A stretch of DNA of 48,683 bases from an uncultured Methanobrevibacter sp. (GTDB taxonomy: Archaea > Methanobacteriota > Methanobacteria > Methanobacteriales > Methanobacteriaceae), in the NCBI RefSeq assembly GCF_902788255.1, contig NZ_CADAJR010000014.1, positions 1 to 48,683 on the forward strand. Direction: 5' to 3'. The stretch's first letter is position 1; each line of letters opens with the position of its first letter. The notes below the pieces were generated by a model, which saw nothing but the letters and a program-made list of their open reading frames with translations, did not search any database and was not told the DNA's origin. This document shows positions 41,494 to 48,683 of this stretch, in pieces. The translations under genes were made by a program, and so were the position numbers.

Positions 41494-41835
41494 TTAATCA
41501 CCTTCAATTTTATCAAGATATTCTAAAACTTTTTCTTCTGCAATTTCAAGTGCTCGCTCATCAATTTGTTGGTCGATTGCTTCTAGTTCTGCTCTTTTTG
41601 TTTTCTCTTTGTATCTGTCAATACTGGTAATAACTACAATCGCCAAGATAATTGCTAGAAAACCACTGAAAATTGCTATTTCATTTAGTCCATTGAATAA
41701 TGGGTGTTCCGTTATTCCGTTGAAGATTAATACAACACCAGTTGATATTAAAGAACTTGACAATGTGGTCTTCACGAATCCATATGTCCAGATTGTTCTT
41801 CTCCATGGAATAATCTCGGTTAATTGCTTTTTCAT
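41494..41835 (-). CDS. small membrane protein with charged tail
   Basis: A 113-residue protein with two hydrophobic segments (about 22-42 and 50-72) and an acidic coiled-coil-like C-terminus. It could be a holin-type or membrane-anchoring protein. It is coupled by ATGA to the preceding Cys-rich gene, and its end supplies the GGTGATTAA ribosome site of the ParB-like gene. Confidence 0.6.
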   Translation of the reverse strand: MKKQLTEIIPWRRTIWTYGFVKTTLSSSLISTGVVLIFNGITEHPLFNGLNEIAIFSGFLAIILAIVVITSIDRYKEKTKRAELEAIDQQIDERALEIAEEKVLEYLDKIEGD

Positions 41836-42011
41836 CTGCTTAGTCTCCCTATGAGTTTAAAGTGTTCGCAAGCCAAATCAGTGTCCTTTATCTGATTTTT
41901 AGTGATTCTGCATCTAGGGTCAAAATAAGGGTATTCCCACCAATTTATGTAGTAATCCGCATATTTGCAATCTGCACAGGTAGGAACATACTCCTTTTCA
42001 ATATTATTCAT
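41832..42011 (-). CDS. 59-residue Cys-rich protein
   Basis: A short frame starting MNNIEKEYVP with C12-x2-C15 (CADCKYADYY), C34 and C48, suitable for one zinc ion. It fills the exact gap between two membrane-protein genes: its ATG follows the stop of one as TAAATG, and its TGA overlaps the ATG of the next. Function is unknown. Confidence 0.65.
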   Translation of the reverse strand: MNNIEKEYVPTCADCKYADYYINWWEYPYFDPRCRITKNQIKDTDLACEHFKLIGRLSR

Positions 42012-42251
42012 TTAACACCCATCTTCTTCATATTCTGCTTTTACAATGTCTTCAGCACGAGTTACACGGTAATTTTCAGGTATGATTTTGACCAGTAATG
42101 CACAAGCTCCAATTATCCCAACTGCAACTGACTGATATTTGGTTGGCAAGAAACTAATGTCATTGGCAGTTAATCCACTTATAAACACTAAAATGGCAAA
42201 TATTCCACTGATTATCCAACTGTATTTTTTAAAACTTTTTAAATCTGTCAT
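42012..42251 (-). CDS. holin-like small membrane protein
   Basis: A 79-residue protein with two hydrophobic helices (about residues 13-31 and 40-56) and a charged acidic tail, the plan of small phage holins. The ATG at 42251 follows GGAGGAGAG. It lies far from the lysin gene, which is unusual for a holin, so another membrane role is possible. Confidence 0.6.
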   Translation of the reverse strand: MTDLKSFKKYSWIISGIFAILVFISGLTANDISFLPTKYQSVAVGIIGACALLVKIIPENYRVTRAEDIVKAEYEEDGC

Positions 42252-42468
42252 TTTCTCTCCTCCATCGAGAATTTTTGATTCTTTTGATTTTTTCATCAAG
42301 TAAGATGTCATTCAATGTCTTAAATCTGATACCTGCACTATAAGGATATGGAGACTCAATTACCAAACCACAATGATTGCAAAACACTTCCTCATTGTCA
42401 TCTCGCATAAAATCACCTTTAACTCCACATACTGGGCATATTAAGTTTGAATAAGGTTTATTCGCCAT
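42229..42468 (-). CDS. TFB-like zinc-ribbon protein
   Basis: CPVCG and, after a charged loop, VFCNHCGLVIE closely match the N-terminal zinc ribbon of archaeal TFB/TFIIB, which recruits RNA polymerase. The cyclin-like repeats of TFB are absent; about 40 basic residues follow. It may modulate transcription or be a general viral zinc ribbon. The ATG at 42468 is used after GAGGTGTCAAGG; a GTG four codons earlier is possible. It ends inside the next gene. Confidence 0.6.
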   Translation of the reverse strand: MANKPYSNLICPVCGVKGDFMRDDNEEVFCNHCGLVIESPYPYSAGIRFKTLNDILLDEKIKRIKNSRWRRENDRFKKF

Positions 42469-42483
42469 TGACCTTGACACCTC

Positions 42484-42524
42484 TTCACTAAAAACTATAA
42501 TAAAAATATAAAAATTTTTAAATG
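42484..42524 (-). promoter_or_regulatory. promoter of the zinc-ribbon/ParB/radical SAM operon
   Basis: The minus strand has AT-rich TATA candidates (TTTTTATATTTTT, 42502-42516; CATTTAAAAAT, 42514-42524) ahead of the zinc-ribbon gene. TTCACTAAAAA (42484-42494, plus strand) also occurs in the terminase promoter on the other strand, hinting at a shared regulator. Confidence 0.4.
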
Positions 42525-42549
42525 CTATTCTTATTAGATTAATGAAATT

Positions 42550-43347
42550 CTACAAACCTAATCTCCTTTTTTCATTTGCTATCAACTTCGCTTCAACTTC
42601 GTGGTCATTGTTTGCCCTGCCGTGAAGATTTGCACCTTTACTTCCCAATGCACCTCTCTTGGACTCGCTCATTGTATCCTTGTATCTGTTGTAGTAAATC
42701 CTGAAGTTATTTCTGTTCTGCTCTTCTTTGGCATAATCCTTACACTCTTTTGAGCAATATTTCTTATTAGAAACAGATTTGGTAAACAATCTACCACACC
42801 AGTTGCAAGTTGGTAGTACATCGAAAATGAGCCTAACAATCTCGGTAAACATCTGATCAGGTTTATCTGGAATATAGTCAATAGCATAGGCATTCTGATA
42901 TTCTTCAACAAGCTTGTCAAATTTCTGAATTAAATCGTACTGCAATCTATGGGTGAAATTCTGTTCTTGCATATATTCGCAGTGCTGAATGACAATGATA
43001 ATGTCCATTTCAGGAGAAAATCTGTTTATCTGTTTGATAAATGATGGTTTAACATCTCCATTGGTATGGTATGCAAGACTGTGTAGGATATTTGTATCCC
43101 ACAATACGATGTCGTACTGGTCTAGATTTTCCCAGTTACTTGTTAAACTCTTGTCTATGGCTGTTAATAATGCCATTTCCGAGAGTGTTAAATTATAGCT
43201 ATTTAATATAGATAGAATTGTTTTGTCTTGAACTGGGATTAAAGTCTTAACATTATATGACTTCTTTGTTAAAAATTCTTTGAGCTTTTTTACTTGAGTG
43301 GTCTTTCCAAGCCCATCTATCCCATCTAATGCTATGTGAAGTGTCAT
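42550..43347 (-). CDS. thymidylate-kinase-like protein fused to a zinc finger
   Basis: Residues 1-175 resemble TMP kinase: P-loop DGIDGLGKTT (8-17) and a later VLWDTNILHSLAYH where the family normally has Asp-Arg; here the Arg is replaced by Thr (D84-T85). A zinc finger follows (C181, C184, C198, C202), then about 60 basic residues that could bind nucleic acid. The fusion is unusual and suggests a kinase acting on or near DNA. GAGGTAT upstream supports the start. Confidence 0.75.
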   Translation of the reverse strand: MTLHIALDGIDGLGKTTQVKKLKEFLTKKSYNVKTLIPVQDKTILSILNSYNLTLSEMALLTAIDKSLTSNWENLDQYDIVLWDTNILHSLAYHTNGDVKPSFIKQINRFSPEMDIIIVIQHCEYMQEQNFTHRLQYDLIQKFDKLVEEYQNAYAIDYIPDKPDQMFTEIVRLIFDVLPTCNWCGRLFTKSVSNKKYCSKECKDYAKEEQNRNNFRIYYNRYKDTMSESKRGALGSKGANLHGRANNDHEVEAKLIANEKRRLGL

Positions 43348-43387
43348 AGTTCCGATACCTCACATAGAAGTAATTTCAATTAATTTC

Positions 43388-43397
43388 ATTATATCAC
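43388..43397 (-). promoter_or_regulatory. TATA box of the kinase gene
   Basis: On the minus strand GGTGATATAATGAAA holds a TATA-like element; the start would be near 43370, about 23 bases before the ATG at 43347. Confidence 0.4.
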
Positions 43398-43405
43398 CGA
43401 ATACA

Positions 43406-43540
43406 TTTGTTTTCGGCACATCAAAAAAAGGAACATAAGGGATAAAATGGAAATAAGTCTGAAAATTGGATAATAAACAGTTAAAGGTTAAGTTTAGCAG
43501 TTTTACTATGTGGTCTGACTTATTTCCATCGGAAAACAAA
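43406..43540. promoter_or_regulatory. nested inverted repeats between kinase and hsdR
   Basis: The inner pair ATGGAAATAAGTC (43447-43459) and GACTTATTTCCAT (43517-43529) is perfect over 13 bases. The outer pair TTTGTTTTC (43406-43414) and GAAAACAAA (43532-43540) is perfect over nine. The rest of the 43348-43722 gap has no gene. It separates the leftward viral genes from the rightward restriction operon and may be a regulatory site, replication element or provirus-related junction. Confidence 0.5.
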
Positions 43541-43544
43541 AAAA

Positions 43545-43721
43545 GTGAGTCGCCAAACTACTTTCGTGTTTCCAATACAATATTTTTTGTTTATATTATT
43601 TATAATTGAAAATAAGAACTAATTTACATAAACTCAAAGTTTAAATATTATAACTAAAATTTATAACAGATTACACATAAACATAACTATATAACAATAC
43701 TGCATATTTTGGGTGAGTCGC
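43545..43721 (+). promoter_or_regulatory. hsdR promoter region with a repeated GTGAGTCGC
   Basis: AACTATATAACA (43685-43696) is a TATA box about 30 bases before the hsdR ATG. GTGAGTCGC occurs at 43545-43553 and again at 43713-43721, where it contains the ribosome site. Confidence 0.45.
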
Positions 43722-43722
43722 T

Positions 43723-46515
43723 ATGTCTGTAAAAGTAGAAAGTGAAGCCATGCTTGAGGATAGATTTATTGAATATCTAGAAAGCATGGGCTATGAAAGA
43801 ATCAAAATAAAAAATGAAGAACAGTTAAATGCTAATTTTAAAATCCAGTTAGAAAAATTAAATAAAAAAGAACTTGATGGAAAACCATTAACTGATGAAG
43901 AATTTGATAAAATATTATTATATTTAGATTCAGGTTCAATATATGATAAAGCAGAAAAATTAAGAGATGAATATACAATTAAAAGAGAAGATAACACTGC
44001 AGTATCAATTAAATTTTTAAACCAAAAAGATTGGTGTAAAAACATATTTCAAGTGTCAAATCAAATTACAATGAGAAAAGAACACGAATATAGATATGAT
44101 GTTACAATATTAATTAATGGTTTGCCTTTGGTTCAAACTGAACTTAAAAAAAGAGGATTGCCAATTTCAAAGGCTTTTAATCAAGTAAAAAAATATATGG
44201 AATATTCTTATGATAATTTATTTAATTATATCCAAATATTTATTGTAAGTAATGGTAATCAAACAAAGTATTTTTGTAATGGCAGACCTAGTGAAGTTAA
44301 TTTTGGATATACATTCTACTGGAAAGATAAAAACAATAAAAACATTCATTCATTAAAAGAATTTACAGAAGATTTTTTAGAACCTTGCAATATTGCTAAA
44401 ATGATTTCTAAATTCATGGTGCTCAATGAATCATCAAAACAATTGATGGTACTTAGAGCTTACCAAAAGAATGCAGTAGATGCCGTATTAAAACAAGCAT
44501 TAGAAAATAAACAAAATGGATATGTCTACCACACAACAGGAAGTGGTAAAACATTGACTTCATTCAAAGTTAGCCAATTATTAGCAGAAGAACCATCAAT
44601 CCACAAAGTAATATTTGTAGTTGACAGAAGAGATTTAAATGACCAAACAAACAAGGAATTTGGTAAATTCTGTCCAGGCTGCGTAGGAACATCAGAGCAC
44701 ACTGGAGCATTGGTTAAAAACCTATTGAGTGATAAAAATAAACTTATTACAACAACCATTCAAAAATTATCAATTGCAGTTAATAGAAAAAATACTAGAA
44801 AAAAACTTGAAAAAATTAAAGATGAGAATATCATTCTTATCTATGATGAGTGTCATAGAAGCCAATTCGGCAAAATGCAACAAGATATAAGTAATTTCTT
44901 TAAAAACTGCTTATCATTTGGATTTACAGGAACTCCAATATTTAGGGACAATGCTTTTGGTCACAAGACTACAAAAATGATATTCGGTGAAAGATTACAC
45001 ACTTATATGATTAAAGATGCAATCGCTGATCATAACGTGTTAGGATTCTCAATAGACTATTATAATACAATTAAAGCAAAAGATGACATAATAGATGAGC
45101 AAGTGAAATCTATCAAAGAAAATGAAGCTTATGCTCATCCTGACAGATTAAATATAATTGTGGACTATATTCTTGATAGTTATAATGCTAAAACAAAAGG
45201 TAGAGAATTCAATGCTATTTTTGCGGTTTCACCAAAATCTAAGGATAATCCAACTGGATTTATACATGATTATTATAAATTGTTTAAAGACAAAATCGCT
45301 GAAAGAAAATTGGATTTCAAGGTAGCAACCATTTTTACATATGATCCAAATCAAGCTTTTGAAGAAAAACATCCTCAAAAACAATTAGATGAATATATGG
45401 CCGATTACAATGAAATGTTTGGAACTAACTTTGATACTTCGACTATGAGAGAATATCACCGAGATGTTTGTAAAAGAATGAAAACTCGTGAAATCGATTT
45501 ATTACTGGTCATAAACATGTTTTTAACTGGTTTTGATAGTAAAAAGTTAAATACATTATATATTGATAAAAACTTACAATACCACGGATTGCTACAAGCA
45601 TTTTCAAGAACTAACAGAATATACAATGACCGTAAATCACATGGAAATATAATATGTTTTGACAGACCTTTCCCTGATGAAGTTGATAAAGCACTTGCAT
45701 TATTCTCAGATAATGCTCCTATTGAATGCATATTATTGCCTGCTTATGAAGCACTTGTAGAAACATTTAATAAAGATTTAGAAAAATTATACGAGATAGT
45801 TAAAACAGCCCAAGAAGCTTATGAGTTAGAAAGTGAAAAACAAATCGCTCAGTTCATTGAAGGATTTAATAAATTAGCAAAAACAAAGAATAAATTGGAT
45901 ACATTTTCACAATTCACTTTCGATGATTTAGATATTGATGAACAGGAATATGAAGATTTTACTGGTGCTTATCTTGATATAATTGAAACTTTTATCACCG
46001 AGGGTGGCGATGATGAAGGCGGTGAAGGTAGTATAATAGATGATGTCGAATTTGTATTAGACCTACTTAGAACTGATAAAATCAATGTAGATTATATTTT
46101 AGAATTACTCGAAAATATAAATACTGAAGATAAATATCCTGAAGAAAGAGAAAAAATCATTAAAATGATGAAAAACACTGTTCATCTCAGAAGCAAGATT
46201 AAATTGATGGAAAAATTCATGGACGAACATCTTAATCGTATTAGGGACAATAATTTGAACATTAAAGAAGAATTTGACAACTATATTAATAGTGAAAGAA
46301 GACAAGCTATCTGTGATTTAATTGATGAAGAACAATTAAGTGAAGAAATTACAAGAGAAATTTTAAGCGAATTTGAATTTGCAGATAAAATAGATGAAGA
46401 TTTGCTAGAATCTGCCTTTAAAGACAAAGAATTAAAATTCATGGATAAAATAGACAAACTTGAAAGAGTAAAAGCTGAAATTTTAGAAATATTTGATACT
46501 TTTAATTTTAACTAG
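43723..46515 (+). CDS. hsdR: type I restriction enzyme, R (motor and nuclease) subunit
   Basis: A 930-residue protein. The RecB-like nuclease is N-terminal, with E-x-K near residues 140-142 (QTELKKRG). The helicase motor follows: Walker A near 272 (TTGSGKT), DECH near 374 and GFTGTP. The C-terminal third is helical and acidic, for binding HsdM. With HsdM and HsdS it translocates and cuts unmodified DNA. The ATG follows GGGTGAGTCGCT. It leads an R-M-S operon. Confidence 0.92.
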   Translation: MSVKVESEAMLEDRFIEYLESMGYERIKIKNEEQLNANFKIQLEKLNKKELDGKPLTDEEFDKILLYLDSGSIYDKAEKLRDEYTIKREDNTAVSIKFLNQKDWCKNIFQVSNQITMRKEHEYRYDVTILINGLPLVQTELKKRGLPISKAFNQVKKYMEYSYDNLFNYIQIFIVSNGNQTKYFCNGRPSEVNFGYTFYWKDKNNKNIHSLKEFTEDFLEPCNIAKMISKFMVLNESSKQLMVLRAYQKNAVDAVLKQALENKQNGYVYHTTGSGKTLTSFKVSQLLAEEPSIHKVIFVVDRRDLNDQTNKEFGKFCPGCVGTSEHTGALVKNLLSDKNKLITTTIQKLSIAVNRKNTRKKLEKIKDENIILIYDECHRSQFGKMQQDISNFFKNCLSFGFTGTPIFRDNAFGHKTTKMIFGERLHTYMIKDAIADHNVLGFSIDYYNTIKAKDDIIDEQVKSIKENEAYAHPDRLNIIVDYILDSYNAKTKGREFNAIFAVSPKSKDNPTGFIHDYYKLFKDKIAERKLDFKVATIFTYDPNQAFEEKHPQKQLDEYMADYNEMFGTNFDTSTMREYHRDVCKRMKTREIDLLLVINMFLTGFDSKKLNTLYIDKNLQYHGLLQAFSRTNRIYNDRKSHGNIICFDRPFPDEVDKALALFSDNAPIECILLPAYEALVETFNKDLEKLYEIVKTAQEAYELESEKQIAQFIEGFNKLAKTKNKLDTFSQFTFDDLDIDEQEYEDFTGAYLDIIETFITEGGDDEGGEGSIIDDVEFVLDLLRTDKINVDYILELLENINTEDKYPEEREKIIKMMKNTVHLRSKIKLMEKFMDEHLNRIRDNNLNIKEEFDNYINSERRQAICDLIDEEQLSEEITREILSEFEFADKIDEDLLESAFKDKELKFMDKIDKLERVKAEILEIFDTFNFN

Positions 46516-46525
46516 GTGAAAAACA

Positions 46526-48064
46526 ATGGCTACAAATTTAGAAACAAAATTATTTGCAATTGCAGATGAATTACGAGGAAATATGGATGCGAATGAGTAT
46601 AAGAACTATATTTTAGGTTTTATATTCTACCGTTACTTGTCAGAAAAGCAAGAAACTTATTTGAATGGACAATTGAAAGTAGATGGAATAACTTTTCAAG
46701 AAGCATGTGAAAATGCAAAATTAAAAGAAAAACTTGCTAAAGTCAGTATTAAAAGATTAGGTTACTTTATAACTCCAGAACATTTATTTAGTTCAATTAT
46801 TAAAAAATGTAAAGTAGATGAACCAATCAGAAATGATTTAAGGGAAGCATTTAATGAAATAACCAATTCTTCATTAGGCACTGCCAGTGAAAATGATTTT
46901 AATAACTTATTTGATGATGTAGATTTGGATTCACAAAAATTAGGTAAAAAAGACAAAGATAAAAACAAAAAAATATCTCAAGTCTTATTACTTTTAAATG
47001 ATATTGATTTTGAATTGGATAAAGATGAATCAGACATATTAGGAGATGCATATGAGTATTTAATGAGCCAATTCGCATCTGAAGCTGGTAAAAAAGGTGG
47101 AGAGTTCTATACTCCACAAGAGGTATCAAAAATTTTAGCTAAAATCGTTACACTTGGAAAAGATAAAATAAAGACAGTTTATGACCCTGCATGTGGTTCA
47201 GGTTCTTTATTACTCAGGATTTCAAAAGAAGCAAAAGTAGCAAAATTCTACGGACAAGAATTGAACACTACAACTTACAATATGGCTAGAATGAATATGA
47301 TATTGCATGGTGTAAAATATGACGAATTTGATATAAGACAAGGAGATACATTAGAAGATGAACAACATAAAGATATGTTCTTCGATGCAGTAGTAGCCAA
47401 TCCACCATACTCTGCAAAATGGAGTGGAAAAGATTCATTTTTAGATGACCCTAGATTCAGTGCTTACGGAAAATTAGCACCTAAATCCAAAGCAGATTAT
47501 GCCTTTGTACAACATATGGTATATCATTTAAATGAAAGTGGAACAATGGCTGTTGTGCTTCCTCATGGGGTACTGTTCAGAGGAGCTGCGGAGTTGAAAA
47601 TAAGAAGATATTTAGTTGAAGAAAAAAATTACTTAGACGCAGTTATTGGGCTTCCTGCAAACTTATTCTATGGAACTAATATTCCAACAATTGTAGCAGT
47701 GTTTAAAAAATGCAGGGAAGATGATCAGGACATATTATTCATAGATGCAAGTAAAGAATTTGAAAAGGTCAAAAATAAAAATAAATTAAGAACAGAAGAT
47801 ATTGAAAAAATTGTTAATACCTATGCAAATCGTGAAGAAATTGAAAAATACTCTCATAAAGCAACATTAGAAGAAATTGCAGAAAATGATTTCAACTTAA
47901 ACATTCCTCGTTATGTGGATACATTTGAGGAGGAAGAACCAATTGATTTAGATGAAGTAGTTGATGAACTGGACAGAATTGATTTGGAGATGGAAAAAGT
48001 AGATGCTGAAATCAAGAAATATTGTGATGAGCTTGGTATTAGAGCACCTATTTCGTTGAGGTGA
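46526..48064 (+). CDS. hsdM: type I restriction enzyme, M (methyltransferase) subunit
   Basis: A 512-residue N6-adenine methyltransferase. An N-terminal helical HsdM domain is followed by GGEFYTPQEV, the SAM site DPACGSGSLL near residue 220, and the catalytic NPPY near 292. AGGTGAAAAACA precedes the ATG, ten bases after hsdR. Its TGA lies in the ribosome site of hsdS, coupling the two. It protects host DNA by methylation. Confidence 0.94.
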   Translation: MATNLETKLFAIADELRGNMDANEYKNYILGFIFYRYLSEKQETYLNGQLKVDGITFQEACENAKLKEKLAKVSIKRLGYFITPEHLFSSIIKKCKVDEPIRNDLREAFNEITNSSLGTASENDFNNLFDDVDLDSQKLGKKDKDKNKKISQVLLLLNDIDFELDKDESDILGDAYEYLMSQFASEAGKKGGEFYTPQEVSKILAKIVTLGKDKIKTVYDPACGSGSLLLRISKEAKVAKFYGQELNTTTYNMARMNMILHGVKYDEFDIRQGDTLEDEQHKDMFFDAVVANPPYSAKWSGKDSFLDDPRFSAYGKLAPKSKADYAFVQHMVYHLNESGTMAVVLPHGVLFRGAAELKIRRYLVEEKNYLDAVIGLPANLFYGTNIPTIVAVFKKCREDDQDILFIDASKEFEKVKNKNKLRTEDIEKIVNTYANREEIEKYSHKATLEEIAENDFNLNIPRYVDTFEEEEPIDLDEVVDELDRIDLEMEKVDAEIKKYCDELGIRAPISLR

Positions 48065-48069
48065 ATTCT

Positions 48070-48683
48070 ATGAGTGAAGAGAAGATGGTTCCAAAACTAC
48101 GATTTAGTGGATTTAATGAGGAATGGGGGATTAAGAAATTAAGTGATGTTTCTACTATCAATCCAAAAACTAAAAATTTACCTAATGAGTTTGTTTATAT
48201 TGATTTAGAAAGTGTTGAAAATGGAATTTTAACCAAAATTAGTAAAATTGGTATCGATGATGCTCCTAGTAGAGCACAGAGACTTTTAGATGTTGGAGAT
48301 ATTTTATTTCAAACTGTAAGACCATATCAAATGAATAATTTATATTTTGATTTTGATAATGATAATTATGTTGCTTCAACAGGTTATGCTCAAATAAAGT
48401 CAAAGATAAACTCTAAATTTTTATATCATTATTTACATTACTCCAAATTTGTTAATAATGTTTTAAAGAGATGTACAGGCACTAGTTATCCAGCAATTAA
48501 TGCTAATGATTTAAAAAAGATTAAAATTAAAATACCAATTGATACTAATGAACAAAAGATGATAGGTAGTATTTTTGATAAATTAGATTTAAAAATTGGG
48601 TTATTGGGTGAGAAATACAAGTATTATCAAGATTTCAAGAAGTATTTGATGCAACAGATTTTCGCACAGAAATTAAGATTTAA
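48070..48683 (+). CDS. hsdS: type I restriction enzyme, S (specificity) subunit, 5' part
   Basis: The frame opens at ATG 48070 after AGGTGAATTCT and stays open to the last base, 204 codons, so the gene continues beyond the window. The start has the common VPKLRFSGF motif, then one target-recognition domain (ending near GTSYPAINANDLKKI) and a central helical spacer (KMIGSIFDKLDLKI). The final residues QKLRF echo the start, marking entry to the second half. The recognition sequence cannot be read from this. Confidence 0.88.
   Translation, partial: MSEEKMVPKLRFSGFNEEWGIKKLSDVSTINPKTKNLPNEFVYIDLESVENGILTKISKIGIDDAPSRAQRLLDVGDILFQTVRPYQMNNLYFDFDNDNYVASTGYAQIKSKINSKFLYHYLHYSKFVNNVLKRCTGTSYPAINANDLKKIKIKIPIDTNEQKMIGSIFDKLDLKIGLLGEKYKYYQDFKKYLMQQIFAQKLRF

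Overview
This is an AT-rich archaeal chromosome segment carrying a provirus. The host is probably Methanobrevibacter or a close relative in Methanobacteriales. The evidence is archaeal ribosomal protein S8e, HypE, AGGTGATT-type ribosome sites matching the archaeal 16S tail, TATA-box promoters, and a viral lysin with pseudomurein-binding repeats. No rRNA, tRNA, CRISPR array or insertion sequence was seen.

Layout. (1) 1-9095 is host core: two small acidic proteins, S8e with a structured leader, HypE, an RDD membrane protein, an unknown protein, an SNase-like plus Cas4-like nuclease pair, a radical SAM enzyme, a DEAD-box RNA helicase, a winged-helix regulator with a palindrome over its own promoter, and a RecJ-like DHH phosphoesterase. 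(2) 9096-10064 is mostly non-coding: a crossed pair of inverted repeats, a 51-codon gene and further palindromes. The left provirus edge probably lies here. (3) 10065-14297 is an accessory arm: a secreted lysine-rich protein, a leftward operon of eight small genes, a three-repeat zinc-ribbon protein, and two small unknown genes. (4) 14308-43347 is the viral lysis, tail, head and packaging block, almost all leftward. Read from high to low coordinates it runs: TMP-kinase-like protein with a zinc finger, TFB-like zinc ribbon, small membrane proteins, ParB-like protein, two radical SAM proteins, terminase small and large subunits, portal, MuF, XkdF-like protease, capsid, connectors, tail sheath, tail tube, tail chaperone, tape measure, hub, baseplate, fibres and lysin. 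This order and the sheath gene indicate a contractile tail of PBSX/Mu type. (5) 43723-48683 is a rightward type I restriction-modification operon hsdR-hsdM-hsdS, with hsdS cut by the window end.

The most interesting features are two predicted recoding sites: a +1 shift (CCC-TAA) adding an Ig-like domain to the capsid, and a -1 shift in the tail chaperone. Others are a possible DNA-modification module (ParB, two radical SAM proteins, kinase with zinc finger), fibres built from host-adhesin-like domains, an Sm-like gene inserted backwards in the packaging block, and several promoter-linked palindromes. No integrase, replication or lysogeny-control genes are visible, so the provirus either continues beyond 48683 or is incomplete. 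Functions are inferred from motifs and gene order by eye; no database search was run.
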